From Treponema sp. (lineage in GTDB: Bacteria; Spirochaetota; Spirochaetia; Treponematales; Breznakiellaceae): DNA of 57,318 nt. Shown one piece after another: positions 17,694 to 26,461 of the stretch. The stretch's first letter is position 1. Every line of letters begins with the position of its first letter. The DNA lies in NCBI GenBank assembly GCA_031266775.1, contig JAISAQ010000017.1, positions 1 through 57,318 of the forward strand. The letters run 5' to 3'. The translations under genes were made by a program, and so were the position numbers. Below the pieces are notes generated by a model. That model did no database searches and had not been told where the DNA came from. It worked only from the letters and a program-made list of their open reading frames with translations.

Positions 17694-19012
17694 GCTTCCT
17701 CCGTATTCCCCCGCGGCGGGGGAAGTTCCACATTCCCTTCGTCTTCGTGGGCATAACCGCCCACCTTGAGTTCTCCGGGGTTAAAGCCGTAGTACAGCGC
17801 GGTTACCGCCGCGCCCGCAAGGAGCATACAGATGGTCAGCACAAAGGGAAGGCTCCGTGAAATGCCCGAGAGGATTCCCCCTATCCAGCCGAAGGGGGAC
17901 GTGGCGAACATGATGATCATATGCTGAATGGACATGACCCGCGCCCTTTCTTCTTTGTTGACGTGAAGGGCAACGAGGGATTCGGCCAGCATGGCGAGCG
18001 TTCCCGAACCAAACCCGTCGCAGGAAAGGGAAACAAGGAGCAGCACGTACCGGAGCATCCCCGTAACGGGGGTAAGGACAAGCAGAGTCTGGCCGGCAAG
18101 ATAGGCGGCAAAACCCAAAAGCAGGGGCGTCCTTAACGTAAGCCGCGCGATAAAGGGAATAACGGTAAAAAGAAACACAATGGCCAGCACGGAACGAAGC
18201 ATGGGAAAGACGGGGAGCAGCGGATCGGGAATAAGGAGCTTCCTGCTTACGATTACCTGCCAGAAGGTCGTGTTTATCATGCCGACGGCTCCCACGAGGG
18301 CCGTTATTACAAGCGAAAAAACCGTTCCCTTTGATTTCGCTATTATTCTGAATACCCCGCCGTATCCCTTAAGCAGGCTGAAAAGGCTCTTCCCCTTTGT
18401 TTCCCTCATGCGCACAAGGCCCGTCCCCGTTTCGCGGGAAACGGAGTAGAGGATCACGAGCTTTACCGTCATCACCACAAAGGCGTTGATGTAGAGTATC
18501 CGTATGGCGGGAACAAGGGTAAGGCGGGAAACCAGTATGGAAGAAATGGGGGCAAAGAGCGCGGAAAGCTGCCCGCACACTATTACGAGGGAGTAGATTC
18601 TTGTAATCTGGCTTTTCTCGGCGTCTTCCACCATGAGGCAGTCCCAGGAATTGGTGGTAACCTTCATTGCCCCGTTGAAAATGGCGGCGACAAAAAAGAA
18701 CCAAAAGTCCTGAGCCACCATCCAGATGAGGCAGGGAATGCTCCATGAAATAAAATCGAAGACCGCCGTTGTCTTGCGCCGGCCCATCTTGTCGGTAATG
18801 GCCCCCGAAAGAAAAGCGAACACCACCTGCACGAGCATGTAGACCGTGGCAATAAACCCCACCTCGGAATCCTTAAGCCCCAGGGCAAGCATATAAACCG
18901 ACGCGTAGGGGAGACAGAGGTTCATTGAAAGACCCCACATTGGTTCGGTGTATACGCAGGCACGGGGATTGCCCCGAAGGCCCTTCAGCGTCTTGAGGAG
19001 GGGGTTATTCAC
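17690..19012 (-). CDS. Major facilitator superfamily transporter
   Basis: 440 aa from GTG 19012, 5 bases after the aldo/keto reductase stop; longer in-frame extensions only read through that gene. About 12 membrane segments are visible, with the MFS loop motif GAITDKMGRRKTT between helices 2 and 3. The C-terminal tail is acidic and hydrophilic. Substrate is not recognisable. It is co-transcribed with a TetR regulator, which often accompanies efflux pumps, but import is equally possible. Confidence 0.85.
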   Translation of the reverse strand: MNNPLLKTLKGLRGNPRACVYTEPMWGLSMNLCLPYASVYMLALGLKDSEVGFIATVYMLVQVVFAFLSGAITDKMGRRKTTAVFDFISWSIPCLIWMVAQDFWFFFVAAIFNGAMKVTTNSWDCLMVEDAEKSQITRIYSLVIVCGQLSALFAPISSILVSRLTLVPAIRILYINAFVVMTVKLVILYSVSRETGTGLVRMRETKGKSLFSLLKGYGGVFRIIAKSKGTVFSLVITALVGAVGMINTTFWQVIVSRKLLIPDPLLPVFPMLRSVLAIVFLFTVIPFIARLTLRTPLLLGFAAYLAGQTLLVLTPVTGMLRYVLLLVSLSCDGFGSGTLAMLAESLVALHVNKEERARVMSIQHMIIMFATSPFGWIGGILSGISRSLPFVLTICMLLAGAAVTALYYGFNPGELKVGGYAHEDEGNVELPPPRGNTEEA

Positions 19013-19017
19013 AGCTG

Positions 19018-20151
19018 TTACATGGCAAGCGTCGCGTGCGTCTCCTTGAGCTGTTGCCGTATGGGAAGTTTCTGGGGACATTTTTCCTCGCAGGCCCCGC
19101 AGTCAACGCAGGCGGAGGCGTTCTTGTAGTTCCTCCAGTCCACCTTGCCGATTTCCGCGTAGGCGGATTTTGCGTAACCTGTAATCTTGTATACCCGGTG
19201 GTAATTCATGATGGTAAAAATTTCAGGAATATTGATTTCCTGGGGGCAGGGCATGCAGTACTTGCAGCCCGTGCAGTAAAGTCCCGCGAGGCGCTCGTTC
19301 TCTTTCATCATGGCGTCTATCTGCCCGAGTTCGCCGGGGGAAAGAGGCTTTATGTTGTCCGCGAGCGCGGCGTTTTCCTCGAGCTGCGCAATGGTGCTAA
19401 CGCCCGAAAGGGCTATGTGCACACCGGGGTTGTTAAACACAAAACGGAGGGCCACTTCCGCGGAACTCTGCACCCTGCCGGGAAGCAGCGCCTGTATCAC
19501 TTCCGAAGGAGCGCCGAGCCTTCCGCCTCCCACAGGCCCCATGACCGCGACGCCAAGCCCTTCACTGCGGGCAAAATCTATATCTTTTTCGTTGGAAAGA
19601 TCGAGGAGATTGTACTGGCAGAGGACCGACTCAAGCACGCCGTCCGCGCGCTTTATGATTTCCCCCATGTTTCCCGCCTTGTCGTGGAAGGAAAAGGAAA
19701 TGTGCCGTATCAGCCCCGCCTGTTTCAGCTTCTTCGCCCTGTCCCACGGGCCGTCCTTGACCCGTATCTTGTTTATAAAAGTATCAAGGCTGATTCCCCA
19801 AAAATGGTAGAAGTCTATGTAACCGGTATCGAGTTTTTTAAGCGACGTTTCAAGCCGTTTTTCATAATCATCGCCCGAATCATTGTCAATGGGATTCTTC
19901 GTGGAAAGGTACACCTTTTCCCGCTTTCCCTTGAGGGCCTTGCCCACAATGACTTCACTCAGTTTGTCGCAATAATAGGGAGCCGTGTCAAAGTAGTTCA
20001 CCCCAAGTTCCATGGCCCGGTGAACAAGGGCTATGCCTTTTTCCTCGTCATAGATTGTCTTCCCGTCCTTTTCGTACGACGGAAGCCGCATGCATCCCAT
20101 TCCCAGCCGGGAAACCCTGGCGCCTGTCTTTCCATATTCAACATACTGCAT
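19018..20151 (-). CDS. Aldo/keto reductase with C-terminal 4Fe-4S ferredoxin-like domain
   Basis: 377 aa. Residues 1-280 form an aldo/keto reductase barrel with the catalytic tetrad visible: Asp and Tyr in NYFDTAPYY, Lys in STKNP, His in DFYHFWG. The C-terminus carries two cysteine clusters, CTGCKYCMPCP and CVDCGACEEKCP, as in the widespread AKR-ferredoxin fusion oxidoreductases of anaerobes. The ATG at 20151 is preferred because AGAGAGGTG lies 6-8 bases upstream. A TATTAT -10 with a TG extension lies at 20173-20178 (minus strand). First gene of the five-gene minus-strand operon; the physiological substrate is unknown. Confidence 0.88.
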   Translation of the reverse strand: MQYVEYGKTGARVSRLGMGCMRLPSYEKDGKTIYDEEKGIALVHRAMELGVNYFDTAPYYCDKLSEVIVGKALKGKREKVYLSTKNPIDNDSGDDYEKRLETSLKKLDTGYIDFYHFWGISLDTFINKIRVKDGPWDRAKKLKQAGLIRHISFSFHDKAGNMGEIIKRADGVLESVLCQYNLLDLSNEKDIDFARSEGLGVAVMGPVGGGRLGAPSEVIQALLPGRVQSSAEVALRFVFNNPGVHIALSGVSTIAQLEENAALADNIKPLSPGELGQIDAMMKENERLAGLYCTGCKYCMPCPQEINIPEIFTIMNYHRVYKITGYAKSAYAEIGKVDWRNYKNASACVDCGACEEKCPQKLPIRQQLKETHATLAM

Positions 20152-20224
20152 AAACATCACCTCTCTTTGCCCATAATATCACAGGAGGTACGCCGCAGCC
20201 AGTACCCCTCCGGCCGCGGATATG

Positions 20225-20248
20225 AAAAAAGCGCCGGCTGACCGGCGC
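20225..20248 (-). terminator. Rho-independent terminator of ppdK
   Basis: On the minus strand a perfect 7-bp stem GCGCCGG / CCGGCGC with a 4-base loop is followed directly by TTTTTT. It lies about 110 bases beyond the ppdK stop and before the aldo/keto reductase promoter, so it should insulate the two transcription units. Confidence 0.85.
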
Positions 20249-20277
20249 CCGTACTTGCCTGCCCTTCCAAAACGGCT

Positions 20278-20352
20278 GAGGGAACTTCCGGATCTTCCGA
20301 AAGTTCCCTCGCACAAACGGAAGTTGTTCAATACCTTTAGTTATTGAACAAC
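20278..20352. repeat. Two perfect inverted repeats in the ppdK 3' region
   Basis: A 10-bp perfect stem GAGGGAACTT/AAGTTCCCTC (20278-20287 with 20301-20310) and an 11-bp perfect stem GTTGTTCAATA/TATTGAACAAC (20323-20333 with 20342-20352). They sit immediately after the ppdK stop codon and before the true terminator. Neither is followed by a T run, so they may stabilise the mRNA 3' end or be copies of a dispersed repeat; a similar GAGTTGTTCA start follows the helicase stop at 26044. Confidence 0.7.
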
Positions 20353-20356
20353 TCCA

Positions 20357-23347
20357 TTACTTTTTTGCCGCGGGCTTTTTTGCCGCGGCGGGTTTCTTTG
20401 CCGCAGCAGGCTTTTTTGCCGCCGCGGGTTTCTTTGCCGCAACAGGCTTCTTCGCCGCAACAGGCTTCTTTGCCGCCACGGGTTTCTTTGCCGCCGCGGG
20501 CTTCTTCGCAGCAGCGGGTTTCTTCGCCGCGGCCGGTTTCTTTGCCGCCGCAGGTTTCTTGGCCGCCGGCTTTTTCGCCGCATCTGGTGTAACTGCCATC
20601 TCTTCCCCCTTTGCGTGTGTTGTTCTGCTACTCACCCTAGCAGCGGCTTTCCCGCCGGCCTTTGCCGCCTGAGATGCCTTTTTTATATTCAATCCGGAAT
20701 TGTTTAACACCGCCTGCGCGCCGGCCAGGCGGGCAAGAGGAACCCGGAATGGTGAACATGATACATAACTTAAACCCACCCTGTAACAGAAGTCAATAGT
20801 GGCGGGATCGCCCCCGTGCTCGCCGCAGATGCCGACCTTGAGGCCGGAATTAACCGCGCGGCCCTGCTCAACGGCGTTCTGTATAAGATAACCGACTCCT
20901 TCCTCGTCGATGGATTTAAAGGGATCAACGTCAAGAACGTTTTTTTCCAGATACACAGGAAGGAAGGAAGCCACGTCGTCGCGGCTAAAGGCAAAAGTCA
21001 TCTGGGTAAGATCGTTCGTGCCGAAGCTGAAGAAATCCGCGTACTTCGCGATGTGGCCCGAACGTATCGCCGCCCTGGGAACTTCTATCATCGTTCCTAT
21101 TTTTACCTTGAGCTTTACTCCGGCCCCGTCAAAGACCCTCGCAAGAACGGCCTCGGCGTTGGGGCGGAGCAGCTTCAATTCGCGCGCCGTAATCACGATG
21201 GGGATCATGATCTCAGGCTCAACGGGGATCTTCCGCTTTACGCAATCCACCGCGGCCCTGGCTATCGCCTCCACCTGCATGTCGTAAATTTCAGGGTATG
21301 TCACCGCAAGGCGGCAGCCGCGGTGCCCCAGCATGGGATTGGCTTCATGGAGCCTGTCTATCTTGGGCTGCAGATCCGCCGCGCTCACGCCGATGTGGGC
21401 GGCAAGCTCGTCGACTTCTTCCTTTGTGTGGGGAACAAATTCATGAAGCGGCGGATCAAGGAGCCTTATGGTCACGGGCTTGCCTTCCATGGCTTTGAAG
21501 ATCCCGAAAAAATCCTTCTGCTGAAGGGGAAGTATCTTCGCAAGCTGGGCGCGCCGGTCTTTTTCGGTATCCGCCACTATCATCGCCTGAAAATGGATGA
21601 GCTTTTCCCTGTCAAAGAACATGTGCTCGGTACGGCAGAGCCCCACGCCCTCCGCGCCGAAGGCAAAGGCGCGCTTCGCGTCTTCGGGCTGATCGGCGTT
21701 GGCCCTGACCCGGAATCCCTTGACGTTCCCGCGCGCCGAGGACGCGCGCACTTCGTCGCACCAGCTGAGGAAGACGCTCATGTCCCCGGAAATACCGGGA
21801 GTAACAAGGGGCAGCCTTCCTTCGTATACGTCGCCGGTATGGCCGTCTATGGAAAGCCAGTCGCCTTCCCGGTATGTTTTTCCGCCTATGACGGCGGTAT
21901 TTTCCTGAACGGAAACGTCCTTGGCTCCGGCCACGCAGGGAGTGCCCATACCCCTGGCGACTACCGCGGCATGGCTGGTCATGCCCCCGGTGGAAGTAAG
22001 GACCCCCTGGGAAACCACCATGCCCCCTATGTCCTCGGGGCTTGTGTCTTTGCGCACAAGGAGGACCTTTTCGCCCCGTTCGTGCCAGACCTCCGCGTCC
22101 TTCGCGCTAAAGACTATCCTGCCTGAAGCCGCCCCCGGCGAAGCGTTAAGCCCCCTTGTTACGGACTTCACGGTTTTCAGGGCCGCGGAATCTATCATGG
22201 GGTGCAGCAGCTGATCCAGATGGGACGGGCTTACCCTGAGTATGGCGGTTTTTTTGTCAATGAGTTTTTCCGCCACCATGTCTACGGCGCATTTGACGGC
22301 GGCGCCCCCGGCGCGCTTGCCGTTCCGTGTCTGAAGCAGGAAGAGTTCCCCCTGCTGAACGGTAAATTCCATGTCCTGCATGTCGCGGAAGTGTTTTTCC
22401 AGCCTGTTTTTAATGGTGACAAGCTGCCTGTAGATGACGGGGTTCCGTTTGGCAAGCGTGGCGATCTTTTCGGGCGTCCTGATGCCGGCCACTACGTCTT
22501 CGCCCTGCGCGTTCATAAGGTATTCGCCGTAAAATTCATTTTTACCCGTGGACGGGTCCCTGCTGAAACAGACGCCGGTGCCCGAGTCCTCGCCGAAGTT
22601 GCCGAAAACCATGGCCTGGACATTCACCGCCGTACCCCTGAGACTGCGGATATCGTTAAGCCGGCGGTACGTAATAGCCCTCTCATTCATCCAGGAACCG
22701 AAAACGGCGTCTATGGCGCCCCACAATTGATCCTGCGGCGCCTGCGGAAAATCTTTTCCCTTGCGGCGTTTGACGATCTTCTTGTATTCGCCGACAAGGC
22801 GTTCCAGATCGTCCTCGCCAAGATCCGTGTCAAGCTCTATGCCCCTGGCCTTTTTAACGGCGGCTATCGCATCTTCAAAGTCGCCGCCGGGAACGCCCAT
22901 GACCACGTCGCCGTACATCTGTATAAAGCGGCGGTAGGCGTCCCACGCGAAACGCGGATTCCCCGTTTTTTCCGCGAGCCCGTGAACCGCCCTGTCGTTC
23001 ATTCCAAGGTTCAAGATTGTGTCCATCATCCCCGGCATGGAAACCGCGGCGCCCGAACGCACCGACACCAAAAGGGGATCGTCCGGATCGCCCAGACGCT
23101 TGCCCCTGACTTTTTCAAGGCGCCTTAAATTCGCCGCCACTTCTTCCCTGACGGCCGGAGCGTAGTATCCGCCCTTCTTTTCATAATAGGCCGCGCATAC
23201 TTCGGTAGAAATCGTGAACCCCGGCGGAACCGGAATGCCAAGATTCGTCATCTCCGCAAGGTTGGCGCCCTTGCCTCCCAGCAGATCCTTCATTCCGGCA
23301 TCTCCTTCGGCCCTGCCTTCGCCGAAAAAGAACACATGCTTACTCAT
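20357..23347 (-). CDS. ppdK: Pyruvate, phosphate dikinase with histone-H1-like Lys/Ala/Pro tail
   Basis: 996 aa from the ATG at 23347 (GGGAGGAG just upstream). PPDK interconverts pyruvate + ATP + Pi and PEP + AMP + PPi. N-terminal nucleotide-binding domain: GGKGANLAEMTNLGIPVPPGFTI. The phosphohistidine loop TSTGGMTSHAAVVARGMGTP is at about residue 455. The C-terminal PEP/pyruvate barrel ends with GICGEHGGDPATIDF and RVPLARLAGAQAVL. That completes a normal PPDK near residue 885. A further ~110 residues follow: an Ala/Lys-rich linker, then 12 Lys-Lys-Pro units at about 5-residue spacing (AAKKP/VAAKKP), ending AAKK. No stop or frameshift separates the tail. It is absent from typical PPDKs and could bind nucleic acid or anionic surfaces. 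Confidence 0.93.
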   Translation of the reverse strand: MSKHVFFFGEGRAEGDAGMKDLLGGKGANLAEMTNLGIPVPPGFTISTEVCAAYYEKKGGYYAPAVREEVAANLRRLEKVRGKRLGDPDDPLLVSVRSGAAVSMPGMMDTILNLGMNDRAVHGLAEKTGNPRFAWDAYRRFIQMYGDVVMGVPGGDFEDAIAAVKKARGIELDTDLGEDDLERLVGEYKKIVKRRKGKDFPQAPQDQLWGAIDAVFGSWMNERAITYRRLNDIRSLRGTAVNVQAMVFGNFGEDSGTGVCFSRDPSTGKNEFYGEYLMNAQGEDVVAGIRTPEKIATLAKRNPVIYRQLVTIKNRLEKHFRDMQDMEFTVQQGELFLLQTRNGKRAGGAAVKCAVDMVAEKLIDKKTAILRVSPSHLDQLLHPMIDSAALKTVKSVTRGLNASPGAASGRIVFSAKDAEVWHERGEKVLLVRKDTSPEDIGGMVVSQGVLTSTGGMTSHAAVVARGMGTPCVAGAKDVSVQENTAVIGGKTYREGDWLSIDGHTGDVYEGRLPLVTPGISGDMSVFLSWCDEVRASSARGNVKGFRVRANADQPEDAKRAFAFGAEGVGLCRTEHMFFDREKLIHFQAMIVADTEKDRRAQLAKILPLQQKDFFGIFKAMEGKPVTIRLLDPPLHEFVPHTKEEVDELAAHIGVSAADLQPKIDRLHEANPMLGHRGCRLAVTYPEIYDMQVEAIARAAVDCVKRKIPVEPEIMIPIVITARELKLLRPNAEAVLARVFDGAGVKLKVKIGTMIEVPRAAIRSGHIAKYADFFSFGTNDLTQMTFAFSRDDVASFLPVYLEKNVLDVDPFKSIDEEGVGYLIQNAVEQGRAVNSGLKVGICGEHGGDPATIDFCYRVGLSYVSCSPFRVPLARLAGAQAVLNNSGLNIKKASQAAKAGGKAAARVSSRTTHAKGEEMAVTPDAAKKPAAKKPAAAKKPAAAKKPAAAKKPAAAKKPVAAKKPVAAKKPVAAKKPAAAKKPAAAKKPAAAKKPAAKK
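20360..20599 (-). repeat. 15-bp tandem repeats encoding the KKPAA tail; possible internal start
   Basis: About twelve imperfect 15-base units encode AAKKP/VAAKKP. The ATG at 20599 (in the ppdK frame) is preceded by GGGGGAAG, a plausible ribosome site, so the tail could also be made separately as an 80-aa histone-like peptide beginning MAVTPDAAKKP. This is not proven by sequence alone; the repeats are also a site where copy number could vary. Confidence 0.6.
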
Positions 23348-23399
23348 GCAGCTCCTCCCGCCTCCCTGTTTTATATCTGTCGTCATACAGCACAATTTT

Positions 23400-23429
23400 A
23401 TTATAACACCAACTACGGCAATGTGTCTA
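23400..23429 (-). promoter_or_regulatory. Promoter of ppdK
   Basis: On the minus strand TAGACA (23429-23424) and a perfect TATAAT (23405-23400) are separated by 18 bases. Transcription would start near 23393, giving a leader of about 46 bases with a good Shine-Dalgarno before the ATG at 23347. Confidence 0.7.
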
Positions 23430-23499
23430 TTATCGGAAGAAAAAATCCGCGGACACCCCCTCCCTTCTAACTTTTCGCCGTGCGCGTTATGATTGCGTT

Positions 23500-26043
23500 A
23501 TGAACTATCTTGATCTTCCCGTATACCGGCACAAGGATCTTATCCTTAACGCCCTGGAACACAATCAGGCTGTGGTCGTGGAGAGCCCTACAGGATCCGG
23601 CAAGACCACGCAGCTTCCGTTAATACTGCACGAAGCGGGTTTTTCGCGGAGGGGGATTATCGGAATAACCCAGCCAAGACGCATCGCGGCGGTGTCGGTA
23701 TGCGGCTACATCGCCCGCCAGACGGGAACGGACATTCCCGCCCTTGCCGGTTACAAAATGCGCTTCGAGGACAGGACATCCCCGGCTACGAAGATCAAGA
23801 TCATGACGGACGGAATACTCCTGCAGGAGATGAAACTCGATCCCTGGCTTTCAAGGTACAGTCTCCTCGTGGTAGACGAGGCCCACGAGCGGAGCCTTAA
23901 CATTGATTTCATCCTCGGCCTCCTCAAGAGGACGCTTGAAAGCAGAAAGGACTTCAGGGTAATCATCTCTTCGGCGACAATTAACGCCGGGGTTTTTTCC
24001 GAGTATCTGGGCGAATGTCCTGTAGTAAAAATAGAAGCCCCCGTGTATCCGGTAACGCTGATCTACGATCCCGTACCGGCGGCCGGCCCTGGCCGCAATT
24101 CCCCCGAGGCAATTATTGAAAAAACGGAATCCATCGTAGAGCGCTTCATAAGCGAAAAACGCGGCGGGGACATCCTTGTCTTTCTTCCCGGCGAGAAGAT
24201 GATCAAGGACTGCATGAACAGCCTGGCATCGGGGCCCGCGGGCCGCTACCTTTACATACTTCCCCTGTACGGAAGGCTCGGCAGGGAAGAGCAGGAGCGC
24301 GTCTTCGCTCCCCCTCCGGCGGGGAAGACCAAGGCGGTAATAGCGACCAACATCGCCGAAACATCGGTGACCATAGACGGGATCACCTGCGTAATAGATT
24401 CGGGGCTCTCGAAACTCAACTGGTACAACCCCCGTACCTTCACCTCCAGCCTTGTCGAAGCCCCCATATCAAAGGCGTCGGCAAACCAGAGGAGGGGCAG
24501 GGCCGGACGGACCAGGGCGGGAACCTGTTACCGGCTGTATACAAGGAGGGATTTCGAAAACCGGAGTCTTTTTACCGCGGAAGAAATATTCCGCACCGAT
24601 CTTTCGGAAGTGGTGCTGCGCATGGCTGACCTGGGGATCACCAACTTCGAGGAATTCGATTTTATATCGCCGCCCGGACGTGAAGGGATCATCGCCGCGA
24701 TGGAAACGCTGAATCTGCTTGACGCGCTTGAGGACGACAGGAGCCTTTCGCGCACGGGAAAACTCATGACGGAATTTCCCCTTCCGCCCCGGCAGTCCCG
24801 CATCATCGTGGAAGCCCTGCTGCGCTGTCCTGACGTAACGGAAGAAACCATAATCGCCGCGGCTTTTCTTTCCACGCAGAGTCCGTACGTACTTCCGCCG
24901 GGCGAAGAACTGGAGGCCAGAAAGGCGCATCACAACTTCCGCGATCCCGGCGGGGACTTCGTTTCCTTTCTCAGGCTGTTCAGGGCCTGCCGTGATTCGG
25001 CAAACAGGGAGAAATTCTGCGAAAAAAATTACCTTGACGAAAGGGCCATGGCGGAAATAATCAATGTCGCCGCGCAGCTTGAAGAGATCACAGGCTCGCT
25101 TGGCATCCCCATAGGACACGGGGGAAGCGTGGAAGACTACCTGTACTGCGTCGCCCGCGGGCTCATACAGTTTGTCTGCGTCCGCGAAAGCGGCGGCAGG
25201 GCGGAACGGCACAGCTACCGCAGCCTTACCGCGGACCGCATCACCATACATCCCGGATCGGTAATGTTCAGGCACGGCAGGGAAGAATCTTCGGGCCCGC
25301 GTTACATAGTGGCCGGGGAAATAGTGCGGACAACAAGGATGTACGCCATGTCCGTTTCGCCGCTTTCCCCCGAAATTCTTGAACGGCTCGATCCGAAATT
25401 CCTTTCCGCCTTCGACGTTAAAAGGGACGGGCGTGAAACGGAGGAAGGAAAAAAACGGAACCGGCGCGGCTTTACGGGCGGCATCAGGATATGCGGGGAA
25501 ATTTTTGAAATAACGGCGGTCAAGGGGAAAAAACAGGTGCGGCTTCCGTGGGAAAGGCTTTCCCGCGTAAAGGACGACGCCGGAAAGGAAGCGGCCCTTC
25601 AGAGCGGCAGAAACGGCATGTACCGGGGGCTCCGCGGAGTGGTCGTTACGGACGGCGGGTACACGATCCTCGAAGGAGAAAGACTTTCGCTTATCCTCTC
25701 GCTTGCCCCTTCCCTTGAAATCGAAGGCGCGCTCGGGCGGACCTGGCCCCGGAAGGACAAATTCAACTCAACGGATAACCCCGGCGCCCTTGTGGAACAT
25801 CTTGCGGATCTCCTCTTCCCCGCGCTCTGGAAAAAGGGAAAAAACGATCTGGGGTTTATCGCGCTTTTCAGCGACGGGGAAGGAAACTACTGGTTCCGCT
25901 GTTCGCGGAGCTTTCACACCGCCATCAACGAAAGCCTCGCGAGCCTTGAAGCCCTTATCGACGAACTGGGAGAAGATATCGATGTAGAAAAGAAACACAT
26001 CGTCAACCAGGCGTACCGCCGGCTTTCCGGCTATTTGGAATAG
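23500..26043 (+). CDS. hrpA: DEAH-box ATP-dependent RNA helicase (HrpA-type)
   Basis: 847 aa. Motif I SPTGSGKTT (residues 29-37), TQPRRIAA, motif II DEAHE (about 126-130), motif III SATI (about 159), and motif VI QRRGRAGRT (about 330) define a DEAH/RHA helicase. The winged-helix and ratchet region follows (EVVLRMADLGI...REGIIAAMETLNLLDAL). It lacks the long C-terminal extension of 1300-aa HrpA, ending instead with an OB-fold-like and unassigned region. HrpB is similar in size, but the core motifs are closer to HrpA. TATGAT at 23488-23493 ends 6 bases before the ATG and no ribosome site is present, so a leaderless mRNA is possible. Confidence 0.9.
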   Translation: MNYLDLPVYRHKDLILNALEHNQAVVVESPTGSGKTTQLPLILHEAGFSRRGIIGITQPRRIAAVSVCGYIARQTGTDIPALAGYKMRFEDRTSPATKIKIMTDGILLQEMKLDPWLSRYSLLVVDEAHERSLNIDFILGLLKRTLESRKDFRVIISSATINAGVFSEYLGECPVVKIEAPVYPVTLIYDPVPAAGPGRNSPEAIIEKTESIVERFISEKRGGDILVFLPGEKMIKDCMNSLASGPAGRYLYILPLYGRLGREEQERVFAPPPAGKTKAVIATNIAETSVTIDGITCVIDSGLSKLNWYNPRTFTSSLVEAPISKASANQRRGRAGRTRAGTCYRLYTRRDFENRSLFTAEEIFRTDLSEVVLRMADLGITNFEEFDFISPPGREGIIAAMETLNLLDALEDDRSLSRTGKLMTEFPLPPRQSRIIVEALLRCPDVTEETIIAAAFLSTQSPYVLPPGEELEARKAHHNFRDPGGDFVSFLRLFRACRDSANREKFCEKNYLDERAMAEIINVAAQLEEITGSLGIPIGHGGSVEDYLYCVARGLIQFVCVRESGGRAERHSYRSLTADRITIHPGSVMFRHGREESSGPRYIVAGEIVRTTRMYAMSVSPLSPEILERLDPKFLSAFDVKRDGRETEEGKKRNRRGFTGGIRICGEIFEITAVKGKKQVRLPWERLSRVKDDAGKEAALQSGRNGMYRGLRGVVVTDGGYTILEGERLSLILSLAPSLEIEGALGRTWPRKDKFNSTDNPGALVEHLADLLFPALWKKGKNDLGFIALFSDGEGNYWFRCSRSFHTAINESLASLEALIDELGEDIDVEKKHIVNQAYRRLSGYLE

Positions 26044-26100
26044 AGTTGTTCACTAACTTCCGCTTGAAAACTGAAGCTACCGGACAACTTTCCGGCGGTA
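26044..26100. repeat. Intergenic GAGTTGTTC-type repeat after the helicase gene
   Basis: Directly after the stop codon the sequence reads GAGTTGTTCA..TAACTTCCG.TTG, followed by a short CCGGA/TCCGG inverted repeat. Similar words in similar order lie after the ppdK stop (20352-20278, minus strand). A related GAGCCTGTTC start occurs at 26390 and at 31310. This points to a dispersed REP-like family; the consensus cannot be fixed from one window. Confidence 0.35.
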
Positions 26101-26153
26101 CACATGATTTTCGAACAGGAAATCTTTCCGGCCCTTGCGGCGGCGGAAAGCTC

Positions 26154-26366
26154 CTACGCGAGTACGGTGATGTCCTTTTTGGTTATCATGGTTACAATGT
26201 CGACAATCCAGCCTATGCCGAATATGCCGCCTGTGATAATCCAGATAACGCCGATGATGAGGTTGCCCCGCAGAATGCGGTTGATGCCCTGAACAAGCGG
26301 ATCAAAGAAGATGGTGAGGATAAGATTGACGCCCCACCCCAGATTGTCGATAGCCGTTTTTGCCAT
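26154..26366 (-). CDS. Small TM2-domain membrane protein
   Basis: 70 aa starting at the ATG 26366 with AAGGAG 7 bases upstream. Two hydrophobic segments are visible. The second, IIGVIWIITGGIFGIGWIVDIVTMI, matches the TM2-domain pattern (WxxTGGxFGIGWxxD). TM2 proteins are small inner-membrane proteins of unknown role. The longer reading frame upstream of the ATG has no coding character. Convergent with the helicase gene; separated from hemW by a short palindromic repeat near 26390-26425. Confidence 0.75.
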   Translation of the reverse strand: MAKTAIDNLGWGVNLILTIFFDPLVQGINRILRGNLIIGVIWIITGGIFGIGWIVDIVTMITKKDITVLA

Positions 26367-26461
26367 GCCGTTCTCCTTGTGTGTATAATGAGCCTGTTCC
26401 ACAACTTGCGTTTTTGGAACAAATACCCGTAACACCAGTAAACACCGCATTCACTATCCTG

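Noticed and set aside
20360-20595. Tandem repeats considered as a CRISPR array
   Set aside because: The 15-base units are contiguous, in frame, encode AAKKP and have no unique spacers.
20816-22126. Long plus-strand open frame (436 codons) antisense to ppdK
   Set aside because: It mirrors the well-supported PPDK frame, has no family signature and no promoter or ribosome site; GC-rich codon bias makes such antisense frames common here.
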